Shown in pieces: positions 54,389-63,786 of a stretch of 64,000 nucleotides of DNA. Each line of letters starts with the position of its first letter. Position 1 is the stretch's first letter. Where the stretch lies: the NCBI RefSeq assembly GCF_900109705.1, contig NZ_FOAI01000010.1, positions 62,001-126,000 of the forward strand, read 5' to 3'. A program made the position numbers and the translations under genes. The notes beneath the pieces are model-generated. The model did not search any database. It was not told the DNA's origin and saw nothing but the letters and a program-made list of their open reading frames with translations. This stretch comes from Roseivivax marinus (lineage in GTDB: Bacteria; Pseudomonadota; Alphaproteobacteria; Rhodobacterales; Rhodobacteraceae).

Positions 54389-55725
54389 CACATCGATCCC
54401 GGGATGAGCAGCGACAGAATCGGGAAGGCCATGATCAGGATCAGGACGATCACGTCCACCGACAGGAACCGCAGGATGCCCGAGAAGATCCGGTCGATCG
54501 GCACCTCGCGGCCCACAACCCCTGCGATGACGAAGACGTTGAGGCCCACGGGCGGCGTGATCAGCCCGATCTCGAGCAGCTTGATGACGACGACGCCGAA
54601 CCAGATCAGGTCGAAGCCGTAGGTCTCGATCAGCGGGACCATCAGCGGCAGGGTCAGCACCATGATCCCGATGGGATCGAGGAACATGCCCAGCACCAGG
54701 TAGATGACGGCAATCGCGGCCAGCAGCAGGAACGGCGACAGCTCGGCCGCCTGCACCGCGCCGACCACGTCCTGCGCCACGCCGGTGAGCGCCGTGAAGG
54801 CCACGAAGATCTTGGCGGCCGCGGCGATCAGGAAGATCGCGGTGGTCTGCATGCAGGTTTCGCGGACCGCGTTCCAGAGCCCCCGGAACGTCAGCTTGCG
54901 CTGCGCGAAGCCGATGGCGACCGTCGCGGTCACGCAGACCGCCGCGGCCTCGGTGGCGGTGAAGACGCCGCCGTAGATGCCGCCCACGATGATGACGAAC
55001 AGCAGCGCGGCGGGCCACGCGGCAATGGCCGCCTCGATCTTTTCCGAGCGCGTGATCGTGCCGGCGTATTTCGGCGCGGCGGATGGATCGCGCGACACCC
55101 AGGCGAAGATCACCAGCACGAAGCCCAGGAGCGACAGCAGCCCGGGCAGGATGCCGGCAAGGAACAGCGACGAGATCGAGGTCTCGGTGAAGATGCCGTA
55201 GATGATGAACAGCACCGACGGCGGGATCAGAGAGCCGAGCGTGCCGCCAGCCGCGACCGATGCCGTGGCGAGCCGCGAGTCGTAGCCCATCCGCAGCATC
55301 TCGGGCGAACAGATGCGGCCCATGGTCGATGCGCAGGCGATGGACGACCCGGTGATCGCCGAGAAGCCGCCGCAGCCGACGACCGAGGCCATCGCGACGC
55401 CGCCGGGGACCGGCGCGAGCCAGACGCGGGCGGCGTGGTAGATCTTGGTGGTGATCTCGGCGCGGTAGGCAATGTGACCCAGCGCCACGAAGAGCGGGAT
55501 CATCGAAAGATCGTAGGAGTGGATCAGGTCGAACGAATTCGAGAAGACCAGCGACGTGGTCGGGGTGAGCGCGCGCTCGGGCATGAAGGTGCCGGTGCGC
55601 AGCGCGAAGATCAGGAAGGTGCCGATCGTCGCGACGCCCGCCAGCACGAAGGCGATGGGCACGCGCAGCGCGAGCAGCAGGATGACCGACGCGAAGGCGG
55701 CGTATCCGATCAGGGCGGGATCCAT
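54388..55725 (-). CDS. TRAP transporter large permease (DctM-type), operon 2
   Basis: Large permease of 445 residues. The start MDPALIGYAAFASVILLLALRVPIAFVL is the typical DctM N terminus; GCGGFSAITGSSIACASTMGRI (about 124-145) and GGTLGSLIPPSVLFIIYG (about 160-177) are the conserved loops, repeated later (LGMFLDPIGIMVLTLPLMVPL). I chose the ATG at 55725, one base after the small permease stop, over a longer reading. It is followed by iclR in an overlapping arrangement. Confidence 0.93.
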   Translation of the reverse strand: MDPALIGYAAFASVILLLALRVPIAFVLAGVATIGTFLIFALRTGTFMPERALTPTTSLVFSNSFDLIHSYDLSMIPLFVALGHIAYRAEITTKIYHAARVWLAPVPGGVAMASVVGCGGFSAITGSSIACASTMGRICSPEMLRMGYDSRLATASVAAGGTLGSLIPPSVLFIIYGIFTETSISSLFLAGILPGLLSLLGFVLVIFAWVSRDPSAAPKYAGTITRSEKIEAAIAAWPAALLFVIIVGGIYGGVFTATEAAAVCVTATVAIGFAQRKLTFRGLWNAVRETCMQTTAIFLIAAAAKIFVAFTALTGVAQDVVGAVQAAELSPFLLLAAIAVIYLVLGMFLDPIGIMVLTLPLMVPLIETYGFDLIWFGVVVIKLLEIGLITPPVGLNVFVIAGVVGREVPIDRIFSGILRFLSVDVIVLILIMAFPILSLLIPGSM

Positions 55726-55726
55726 C

Positions 55727-56245
55727 TCAGACCTCCTCGACGCGGTGGACGGGTTCGGCGGCGGGGATGCTTTCGCCCCGGCGCATGCGGCCGACATCGC
55801 GCACCAGCATCAGGGCGAGGCGGATCCAGCACAGCGTCACGCCGAACAGGAAGATCACGCGACCCGGCCAGCGAGGCAGGTTCAGGTCGCCGAAGAAGTA
55901 GCCGCCCTCGACCAGCGCCTCGTGGGCCTCGCGCCAGCCGGAATAGATCAGCGGCGCCAGCGCCAGCAGGCCGAAGAGCGTGCCGAAGACGAGAAGGGCA
56001 TCCTGCGCGCGCTGCGGCAGGCGGTTCGACACCACCTCCACGGCGATGTGGGCGCGGTTCGCGGTCACGGCCGCCAGCGGCAGGACGATGGCCGCGACCA
56101 TCAGTTCCCCGACCATGACGATCGCGTCCGGCACGGCGGAGTTCAGGAACGTCCGCATGGCCACTTGGGCGGTGATCAGCAGACCGAGCCCGAGGACTGC
56201 CACGACCGCGAGGTCGAGCAGGAGCTTTTCAAGACGGTGGAGCAT
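55727..56245 (-). CDS. TRAP transporter small permease (DctQ-type), operon 2
   Basis: Small permease of 172 residues with four helices and the usual KLLLDLAVVAVLGLGLLITAQVAMRTFLNSAVPDA N-terminal stretch (DctQ mark R-x-F-x-N). It lies 83 bases after the binding-protein gene, across a strong hairpin, and one base before the large permease gene. Together with the binding protein and large permease it forms a complete transporter. Confidence 0.9.
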   Translation of the reverse strand: MLHRLEKLLLDLAVVAVLGLGLLITAQVAMRTFLNSAVPDAIVMVGELMVAAIVLPLAAVTANRAHIAVEVVSNRLPQRAQDALLVFGTLFGLLALAPLIYSGWREAHEALVEGGYFFGDLNLPRWPGRVIFLFGVTLCWIRLALMLVRDVGRMRRGESIPAAEPVHRVEEV

Positions 56246-56274
56246 GGGGCCTCACCAGAGCGAGGGGAAAGGGG

Positions 56275-56300
56275 CGGCGCCGGAACGTGCCGGCGCCGCG
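56275..56300 (-). other. Strong hairpin in the dctP-dctQ spacer
   Basis: Ten-base perfect stem (GCGGCGCCGG with CCGGCGCCGC), six-base loop. It probably stabilises the abundant binding-protein message or attenuates read-through into the permeases; no T-run follows. Confidence 0.55.
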
Positions 56301-56328
56301 CTGTCACGACGATGCGGGAAAGGGGCGA

Positions 56329-57375
56329 TCAGCCCTGGCCGTCCTCCCAGGGATAGCCTTCCTCGTCCCGGATCTGCGTGTACTTGTCGATGAGGCCGCG
56401 ATACTCCTCGAGGAGCGCGTCGGCATCGAGACCCGCCTGGCCGGCACGGTCCTTCCACTCGTCGATGAACTGGGTCGAGGTCTCGACCAGCTTCTGACGC
56501 TCTTCGTCCGGCAGCTCGATGATCTCGACACCGGCCTCGCGCATGGTCTCGATCGCCGCCTCGTTGTCGGCGGTGATCAGGCGGCCCAGTTCGTCGGCCA
56601 TGCCTTCGCCCGCGGTGAGAAGTGCCTCCTGCACCTCCGGCTCGAGGCCGTCGAACACGTCCTTGTTGGCGAAGATGCCGAGGGCGCCGACCTGGCCCCA
56701 GTTCATCAATGTATAGCTGTCGATGACTTCCTGCTGTTTCAGTGCCGCGGTGGCGTAGCTGTAGCCCTGAGAGCAGTCGATCAGGCCGGTGTCGAGTGCC
56801 TGGTAAGCGTCGTAGATCGACATCGGCACCATGTTCGCGCCGAATTCGCGGAAGGTATCGCCGTAGGCGCCCACGCCGCGGACCTTGAGGCCCGAGATGT
56901 CGTCGACCGAGCGGATCGTGGCACCCTTGCAGCCGACGTGCACGGCCGACGTGGTGAACGTGCCGAGGTAGACGAGGTTCTGGTCTGCGAGGTTCTGCGC
57001 GATCGCGTCGGAGTTGCGCATGAGCTCGTCGGTGGCCTTCATGCCGACCCACGCATCGGGGTTCTGCAGCGGCAGGTCCGCGATGTTGTAGGCGACCATC
57101 TCCTGCGGGAAGTAGACCGCGATGATCGTGCCCATGTCGGCGATGCCGTCACGGATGCCCGAGACGGCTGCATTGGCCTTGAACAGCGCGCCACCCCACT
57201 GGATGTCGAGGCTGAGATCGCCGTCGGTCAGCTCCTCGGCCTGATCGGCGAACCATTGCAGCGCCTCGGCGCGGGCCCCGCGGTTCGGGCCGGCCTCACC
57301 GACAAAGAGCGACTGCGCGGAGGCCGCGCCCGCGAGGGCGAGGGCCGCGGTGGCACCTAGCAAGATACGTTTCAT
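56329..57375 (-). CDS. TRAP transporter substrate-binding protein (DctP-type), operon 2
   Basis: Periplasmic receptor of 348 residues with signal peptide MKRILLGATAALALAGAASA (cleavage before QSLF). The central GLKVRGVGAYGDTFREFGANMVPMS stretch (about 164-188) contains the conserved arginine that binds the carboxylate of the ligand, and YQALDTGLIDCSQGYSYAT (about 193-211) is the family's second contact region. A GGGAGGAAG ribosome-binding site precedes the ATG. First gene of TRAP operon 2, with two overlapping palindromes just upstream. The ligand is unknown, though an organic acid is expected. Confidence 0.93.
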   Translation of the reverse strand: MKRILLGATAALALAGAASAQSLFVGEAGPNRGARAEALQWFADQAEELTDGDLSLDIQWGGALFKANAAVSGIRDGIADMGTIIAVYFPQEMVAYNIADLPLQNPDAWVGMKATDELMRNSDAIAQNLADQNLVYLGTFTTSAVHVGCKGATIRSVDDISGLKVRGVGAYGDTFREFGANMVPMSIYDAYQALDTGLIDCSQGYSYATAALKQQEVIDSYTLMNWGQVGALGIFANKDVFDGLEPEVQEALLTAGEGMADELGRLITADNEAAIETMREAGVEIIELPDEERQKLVETSTQFIDEWKDRAGQAGLDADALLEEYRGLIDKYTQIRDEEGYPWEDGQG

Positions 57376-57388
57376 ACTTCCTCCCTAA

Positions 57389-57423
57389 TTCCGATATGCG
57401 GAACTGCATTCCAACATGCAGTT
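57389..57423 (-). promoter_or_regulatory. Candidate IclR operators before TRAP operon 2
   Basis: Two overlapping palindromes: TTCCG-N5-CGGAA at 57389-57403 and AACTGCAT-N6-ATGCAGTT at 57402-57423. The first is of the kind seen at IclR-family sites. It begins 14 bases before the dctP start, overlapping the leader, so binding could block transcription or entry. Confidence 0.5.
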
Positions 57424-57591
57424 TTTGGCTAACGCAGTCATGCGCGAATCGCAAGGTAGGTTTGCGCAAGCCCGCGGTATGGGCAGGGCGGCGCCGGTGC
57501 GATCGCCGGTGGATCAGGGGAAGGCCGGGTCGGGAAAGGCCGTGCGGCGGGGCAACACCTCCGGCAGCGGCAGGGCTGTTCCGCTGCGAGG

Positions 57592-57619
57592 TCTTGCAAT
57601 GATTCCGGACCCCTATAAC
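57592..57619 (+). promoter_or_regulatory. Possible promoter of the autotransporter gene
   Basis: TCTTGC and TATAAC separated by 16 bases, 38 bases before the first ATG. The -35 match is weak; tentative. Confidence 0.35.
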
Positions 57620-57656
57620 GCTAGCCGCGAATTTTCGTTCGATTGGACCCGCGCAG

Positions 57657-60600
57657 ATGGTTTCCCCGCTTCCCGTTCCGGCCTCGTCCATCGTCCGCGC
57701 GATCGCCTCCGCACCGCGCCGCCGGGGCCGCCTCATGGGCAGCACCGCGATCTTTGCCGCGCTCGCCTTCCTCGCGAATCCTGCGGTGGCGCAGGATTTC
57801 GAATGGACCGGCGTCCAGGACGCCAATTGGGACAGCGCGGGCAACTGGCAGCCGCTGAGCGGGTTTCCCGACGGCTCCGACAACAGCGCCACGTTGCCCG
57901 GCGGAGCGTCGAACACGGCGATCGACCTGGGCGGCGGCACGATCACGCTCGAGGCGCTGACCATCGAGAACGACGAGGCGGCGCCCTACTCGCTGTCGAA
58001 TGGCACGCTCGTCTTCGAGTCCGCGACCGGAACACCGGTGCTGACCTTCCAGGAGACCGGCACCGAGCTCGATAACGGCGCCACCGAGATCGTCGCCGAC
58101 GTGACCCTAGCGGAAGAGACCGAGGTCTCGGTCGGGGGCGGGCTGACGCTCGACATCGACGGGGCACTCGGCGGGGCGGGCGCGCTCCGCAAGGTCGGGG
58201 ACGGCACGCTGGCGCTTGGCGGCGCGAACGGCGGATATGGCGGCGACATCACCGTGAACGGAGGCACTCTCTCGCTGACGAGCGACGGGGCCGATGGGAC
58301 GGGCACGGTGATCCTCGACGGTGGCGCGGTCCGCGCCGATGCGAGCATCACGCAGAGAAGCGACACGCGGGTGGCCGACGGCAGCACCGGCACCGTGGCG
58401 GTCGGCGACACGTTCACGCTGGCCACCACCGGCACCGATCTGACGCTCGGCACCGGATCGACGGTGACCTTCCTGGCGGACGGCGCGGACGCAACGCTCG
58501 AACTCGGCTACCTGACCACCACGACAGGGGCCGGTGCGCGCGCGGTCGTCGCGGGCGACGGGGTCGTGAGCCTGCTGAGCCCCGCGAGTTCGGACCTCCT
58601 TGCCACGGTGACCGAGACCGAGGTGACCGGGACCCTCGATATCGGGGTCAACGGCACGGTGAACGCTCTGACCGGCACCGGAACTGTTCTGGTGTCCTCC
58701 TCCGGGGCCACGCCGCTGCTCACGCTCACCGGCGCCTCGACCTTCGATGGCACGCTGAGCGACGGGGCCGGCACGCTGAACCTGCGTGTGGATGGCGGCG
58801 CCGACTTCACCTTCGCGGGCACCGGGGCGTTCAGCGGCCTGACCACCGTGGCCGGCACCTTTACCAATACATCGACGGTCGCAGACGTGCAGACGCTGAG
58901 TGGCGGCGCCTTCCAGATGACGGCGGGCAGCGCGACGTCGCTCGACAACGCGGGCACCTCCACGGTGTCTGGCGGCACCCTCGGGGCGCTGACGAACAGC
59001 GCTGGCGCGACAACGCTCTCGGGCGCAGCCGAGGTCACCGGCACCACCACGGTCACCGGCGGCACCGTGAACACCTCCGCCACCCTCGGGGCGGTCGAGG
59101 TGACCGGGTCCGGCGCGCTCACGGACGGCACCGCGGGCGCGGTCACCAATGCCGGTATCGCCATCAACGCGGCCAGCGTGGAGAGCCTGTCCAACACGGA
59201 CGGGGTCTTCACCAACACCGCCACGGGCACCATCACCGGCACCGTGCTCGTCGAGGGCGGGTCGCTGTCGAACGCGGGTACCGTCCTCGGGGCGACCGAG
59301 ATCGCGGACGGCGGCGTCGTGCAGTCGACCGGCACGCTCGGAGACGTCACCAACGCAGGAACGCTCGAGATCGCGGCAGGCAGCGCCGACGTGGTCGACA
59401 ACTCCGGCCAGGCGACCAACGCGGGGACTGTGACCGAACTCCGGCAGTCCGCGGGCCGCTTCGACAACGCGGGCACGATCTCGGGGACGGCCAACGTCTC
59501 GGGCGGCCTTTTGTCCAATACCGGCGAGATCGTGGGCGACACCACGGTCGAGGACGGCGGGACCCTGCTGTCGTCGGGCACGCTCTCGGGGGGGGGCAAC
59601 GACGGCACCACGGACATCGCCGCGGGCGGCACCGCCGACACGGTCGAGAACTCCGGCACCGCCACCAACGCGGGCGTCATCGGCCGGCTGCTGAACTTCG
59701 CGGGCAGCTTCTTCAACTCCGGCACGATCACAGACGAGGCCGAGATCACCGGCGGGACGGTCTCAAACGAGGGCGTCATCGCGGGCACCGCCACGGTCGG
59801 GCCGGACGGCACGCTCGAGTCGACCGGAACGCTCGCGGATGTCGTGTCCGAGGGCACGGTGACTATCGCCGAGGGTGCCACCGCCGAGACGGTCACCAAT
59901 TCGGGCGACGTGGCGAACGCGGGCACCGTCGCGTCCCTCGCGAACACCGGCGGGAGCTTCGACAATGCCGGAACGATCACCGGCGCCGCCGATATCACCG
60001 GCGGACAGCTGACCAACCGCGGCAGCGTGGCCGGCACGACCACGATCGGCGCGGACGGCACGGTGGTATCCTCTGGCACCCTGGCCGGCGTCACCAACGC
60101 GGGCACGCTGACCATCGCGGCCGGCAGCGCCGGGGCCGTGACGAACTCGGGCACGGCGCAGAACGCGGGCACGGTGGAGACGCTGACGACCTCTGGCGGC
60201 ACGTTCGAGAACCTCGCGAGCGGGGTGATCTCGGGCGCGGTGCAGGCCGACGGCGGCACGGTCGAAAACCGCGGCACGGTAAACGGCACGACCTTCATAG
60301 GTGAGGGCGGCACGGTCGCATCCTCCGGCACGCTGGCCGAGGTCGAAAGCGATGGTACGCTGATCGTGACCGCGACCGGCAGCGCGGCGCGCGTCCTGAC
60401 CCGCGGCACCGGCAGCAATGCCGGGACCCTCGAACGCCTCGACAGCGCGGCCGGCACCTTCGCGAATACCGGGACGGTCGCTGGCCCGCTGGTAGTAAGC
60501 GGCGGCACCGTCGAGAACCTCAGTGGCGCCGTTGCGGGTGCCACCACCATCGGCGCGGACGGTGCCGTGATTTCCACCGGGACGCTGCAAGCGGTCACTT

Positions 60601-63374
60601 CGGCGGGCCGCCTGTCACTGACATCGCGGGACGCGGTCGCGGGCGACGTGGTCAACAGCGGCACGGGCGACAGCCTCGGGACTCTGGCGAGCCTCCTGAA
60701 CCGCAACGGCAACTTCGAGACCGCGGGCCTCGTGACCGGCGACGTCACGGTGAGCGGCGGCACAGTGGTGAATGCCGGCACCATCGAGGGGGCGACCCGA
60801 ACCGAGATCGACGGCACGCTCGTCTCGACCGGCACGCTGCGGGATCTGAGCAACGCCGGGAGCGCTGAAATTGCGGGCGGCACCACCGGCGACATTGCCA
60901 CGAACGGCACCCTGATCGTGGGTGCCGACGGCACCACCGGCGAGGTCACCAACCGGGGCGACGCCCGGTCTGCGGGCACCGCCCTGCGCGTCGTCAACGA
61001 GGCCGGACGTTTCGAGACCACCGGCACGGTCACCGGCGGTGTCCTGAACGGGAATGCGGCCACCTTCGTCTCGTCCGGCGAGATCGGCGGCGCGTTCCGC
61101 AACGTGGGCGACGCCGACGCCACGCTTTCGGGCGTGATCGATGGCCAGGTCCGCAACGGCGGCCGCGCAACGCTGACCTTCGATGGCGACACGTCGGGGC
61201 TCAACGATCTCATCCAGACGAGCGAAGGTCTCATGCTGATCGACGGCGGCACGGTCATGCTGGATGCGGACGCAACGGCAACCAACGACACGGTCCTCCG
61301 GATCGCCTCGGGCGCGCTCGATGCCGAGGGGGACACGGTGCTGATCAACCGCGGCACCGCCGCGCTTCTGATCGACGAAGGCGGGACGCTCGCAGTTCCG
61401 CTCCGCAACCGCGCCAACGCGCGGCTGAACCTCGACGGCACGATCCAGGGCGGCGTCCTGAACGATGGCCTCGCGACCGTGGCGGGCACGGTGACCGGGC
61501 GGTTCCGCAACACCGCCACGGCGTCCGGTGAAGGCCGTCGTCTGCTGGTGGACGGAGATTCGGCGTTCGGGTCGCTCCTGAACTTCGGCAACACGACCTT
61601 CGGTGCGGACACCACCTATGGCGACTTCGAAAACGACGGCTTCGCGCGGGTCCGCGAAGGCGTCACGATCGGCGGCGGCGCCCTGGTTAACCGGGCCGTT
61701 TTCGGCCTGCAGGCCGGCGCGCGGGTGGATGGAACGGTCACGAACCTCGACCAGATGCTGATGCGCGACGGCGCCGCGGTGGGCGGCGTGCTGCTGAACG
61801 CGGGCGACCTGCGCACCTTCGGTGACACCTCGGTCGGGACGTTCGTCCAGAACGCCGACGGCACCCTGCGGCTTGGCACCGGGCGCGAGGACGGCTCCAC
61901 CGCTCCGCAGCGCGCCGCGGGTGACATACTGCGGGTCGAGGGCGACGCCGACCTGCGCGGCACGATCATCTTCGACGTCGATCTCGGCGGCACGACCGGC
62001 GTGGACGCGGCGTCGGTGGCCTCGGATTCCATCGTGGTCGAAGGCGGCGCGGTCCGGGGCGACGTGGCCTTGCAGTTCGAGCCGCTGAGCGACGACCGGG
62101 CGATCTTCGGCGGTGCGGTCGCCCTGATCGACTACGACGACGGCGCCGATTACGACCTGTCCTTCACCGCGCTCGGACTGCCGACGAACACCTCGGTGCT
62201 TTACGAGGTAGTCAACAACACCGCTGCCTCGGCGGTCCAGTTGCAGGCGGGCGCGAACCCCGCGATCGGTGGCCTCGCCAGCGGTATCGCGCTGACCCAG
62301 TCGCTGATCGGATCGGTGGTCAACCGGCCGTCGAGTCCCTTCGTCACCGGCGCCGCGGCTGGCGCGGAGGACGATCCCTGCGGCTACGGCACCTGGGCAC
62401 GGGCCACGGGCGGCCGCGCCGACGCGGAAGGCGAGACCGAGACCTCGCTCGGGACCTTCGGCAGCCAGATCGACGCGAGCTATCGCGGTCTGCAGGTGGG
62501 CGGGGACTACGCCTGTTCTGGCGGGCGCTTCCGCGGGTTCGACCTGACCTTCGGCGGCATCCTTGGCGTCAACGACGGCTCGACCGAGCAGCCGGTCTAC
62601 AGCTTCGACGCGAACCGGGGCGTGCTGGATACCGATGTCGTCACCAGCGTGAACAAGACCGACTTCACCCAGACCTATGGCGGCGTCTACGTCGCTGCGG
62701 CGCGCGATCAGCTCGTCGCCGACCTGCAGTACCGGCATGAACTGACGCAGTTCGACCTCGAGAACGACGTCCGGATCGAGGGTCAGGGCCTTGGCGTCGA
62801 TGACCAGGAATACGACAGCCGCGCGAACACGATCTCGGGCTCGATGAGCTACGCGATCCCGTTCGGCAAGGGCGCGGGCCTCAACCTCGTGCCGACGGCG
62901 GGCTTCTCGATCAGCCGGGTGTCGACGGACTCGCTGAGCTTCTCGAACCTGCCCGACGACCAGGTCCAGAGCGCGCTCGGCACCGACGACGGCATTCTGG
63001 AATTCGAGGACTACACGTCCAAGATCGGTTTCCTCGGTGCCTCGGTCTCCAAGTCCCGGATCCTGCCCGACGGGATGCGCGCACTGACCTACTTCGCCAC
63101 CGGCACGGTCTACCGCGATTTCGCCGACGGCGTGACGGCCAACTACTACCGGGTCGACAGTGAGGGCGAGAAGGTCGGCGATCCGTTGGAATCTCGCAGC
63201 TCGAACCTCGGCACCTACGGCGAGGTCAGCCTCGGCCTGAACTACACCAAGCTGTTCGAGGCCGGTGCCGCACGTGCGCCCAAGCAGCTGAACGCCTCGG
63301 TGCGGGTGGACAGCCGCTTCAGCGAGACACTCGACAGCTGGGGGCTGACGGCGCAGATGCGTCTGCAATTCTGA
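57657..63374 (+). CDS. Large type V autotransporter with repeat-built passenger
   Basis: A 1905-residue outer-membrane autotransporter. A long leader (about 45 residues, basic n-region then GSTAIFAALAFLANPAVA) ends before QDFEW. The passenger (about 46-1570) begins with WTGVQDANWDSAGNW, typical of autotransporter beta-helix proteins, and holds glycine/threonine/asparagine-rich rungs, including eight copies of an 82-85-residue unit (one is 99). The C-terminal barrel (about 1575-1905) starts near CGYGTWARATGG and ends in phenylalanine (MRLQF), as needed for insertion by the Bam complex. The internal ATG at 57735 is another possible start. Likely an adhesin or surface protein; no enzyme motif seen. 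Confidence 0.88.
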   Translation: MVSPLPVPASSIVRAIASAPRRRGRLMGSTAIFAALAFLANPAVAQDFEWTGVQDANWDSAGNWQPLSGFPDGSDNSATLPGGASNTAIDLGGGTITLEALTIENDEAAPYSLSNGTLVFESATGTPVLTFQETGTELDNGATEIVADVTLAEETEVSVGGGLTLDIDGALGGAGALRKVGDGTLALGGANGGYGGDITVNGGTLSLTSDGADGTGTVILDGGAVRADASITQRSDTRVADGSTGTVAVGDTFTLATTGTDLTLGTGSTVTFLADGADATLELGYLTTTTGAGARAVVAGDGVVSLLSPASSDLLATVTETEVTGTLDIGVNGTVNALTGTGTVLVSSSGATPLLTLTGASTFDGTLSDGAGTLNLRVDGGADFTFAGTGAFSGLTTVAGTFTNTSTVADVQTLSGGAFQMTAGSATSLDNAGTSTVSGGTLGALTNSAGATTLSGAAEVTGTTTVTGGTVNTSATLGAVEVTGSGALTDGTAGAVTNAGIAINAASVESLSNTDGVFTNTATGTITGTVLVEGGSLSNAGTVLGATEIADGGVVQSTGTLGDVTNAGTLEIAAGSADVVDNSGQATNAGTVTELRQSAGRFDNAGTISGTANVSGGLLSNTGEIVGDTTVEDGGTLLSSGTLSGGGNDGTTDIAAGGTADTVENSGTATNAGVIGRLLNFAGSFFNSGTITDEAEITGGTVSNEGVIAGTATVGPDGTLESTGTLADVVSEGTVTIAEGATAETVTNSGDVANAGTVASLANTGGSFDNAGTITGAADITGGQLTNRGSVAGTTTIGADGTVVSSGTLAGVTNAGTLTIAAGSAGAVTNSGTAQNAGTVETLTTSGGTFENLASGVISGAVQADGGTVENRGTVNGTTFIGEGGTVASSGTLAEVESDGTLIVTATGSAARVLTRGTGSNAGTLERLDSAAGTFANTGTVAGPLVVSGGTVENLSGAVAGATTIGADGAVISTGTLQAVTSAGRLSLTSRDAVAGDVVNSGTGDSLGTLASLLNRNGNFETAGLVTGDVTVSGGTVVNAGTIEGATRTEIDGTLVSTGTLRDLSNAGSAEIAGGTTGDIATNGTLIVGADGTTGEVTNRGDARSAGTALRVVNEAGRFETTGTVTGGVLNGNAATFVSSGEIGGAFRNVGDADATLSGVIDGQVRNGGRATLTFDGDTSGLNDLIQTSEGLMLIDGGTVMLDADATATNDTVLRIASGALDAEGDTVLINRGTAALLIDEGGTLAVPLRNRANARLNLDGTIQGGVLNDGLATVAGTVTGRFRNTATASGEGRRLLVDGDSAFGSLLNFGNTTFGADTTYGDFENDGFARVREGVTIGGGALVNRAVFGLQAGARVDGTVTNLDQMLMRDGAAVGGVLLNAGDLRTFGDTSVGTFVQNADGTLRLGTGREDGSTAPQRAAGDILRVEGDADLRGTIIFDVDLGGTTGVDAASVASDSIVVEGGAVRGDVALQFEPLSDDRAIFGGAVALIDYDDGADYDLSFTALGLPTNTSVLYEVVNNTAASAVQLQAGANPAIGGLASGIALTQSLIGSVVNRPSSPFVTGAAAGAEDDPCGYGTWARATGGRADAEGETETSLGTFGSQIDASYRGLQVGGDYACSGGRFRGFDLTFGGILGVNDGSTEQPVYSFDANRGVLDTDVVTSVNKTDFTQTYGGVYVAAARDQLVADLQYRHELTQFDLENDVRIEGQGLGVDDQEYDSRANTISGSMSYAIPFGKGAGLNLVPTAGFSISRVSTDSLSFSNLPDDQVQSALGTDDGILEFEDYTSKIGFLGASVSKSRILPDGMRALTYFATGTVYRDFADGVTANYYRVDSEGEKVGDPLESRSSNLGTYGEVSLGLNYTKLFEAGAARAPKQLNASVRVDSRFSETLDSWGLTAQMRLQF
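59166..61050 (+). repeat. Repeats within the autotransporter passenger
   Basis: Eight degenerate units in frame, starting near 59166, 59418, 59667, 59916, 60162, 60417, 60672 and 60969. Spacings of 252, 249, 249, 246, 255, 255 and 297 bases are multiples of three. Consensus per unit: NAGT, then a hydrophobic stretch, GGxFxNAGTITG, GGxxxNxGxVxG, SSGTLA, NAGTLTIAAG and TNSGT. Confidence 0.8.
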
Positions 63375-63786
63375 CGGGAGCCGGGGCCGCGCTTGACTGT
63401 GGCCCCGCCTGCTTCCAAGGTTTCCCGAACGGCGCGCGGGGCCATTCCTGTTCAGGCGCGCCACGATGTCGGGCGGCGGGGCATTCCATGTCTGGGTACA
63501 GAGCGGTCGGCCGGTTGGACCGGCCAGTCCCTGCATCGCAGGCCGTGGAATACGTGCTGCGGCGCCGAAAGGACGCAGGCTTTTCGCACTCCGCGCAGGC
63601 GCTGCTTCGTGCAGGCCCGGCCCGAAGTTGGCAGCCGGCATCCGGTTGCACCACAGCCGGCACGCAGACGGCGAACACGCCTGTTCGCGTCCCGGCGGTG
63701 AACCGCGCGAGCCATTCGGCCGGCCTTGCGCAAGCCGCGATCCCGGCCCGGGCGCCGCGGCTTCGGCGCACCGGGGGAGGCGCAGG
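63375..63786 (+). other. Intergenic region, autotransporter / PP2C gene
   Basis: 412 bases without a gene I can support. It contains a GGCCGGT / ACCGGCC inverted repeat at 63509-63525 and GC-rich pairs after the autotransporter stop, none followed by a T-run. The promoter of the phosphatase gene probably lies here. Confidence 0.45.

Noticed and set aside
59166-61050. Regular 250-base repeats as a possible tandem DNA repeat or CRISPR
   Set aside because: The units are diverged at DNA level and conserved as protein within one reading frame. No spacers and no cas genes.
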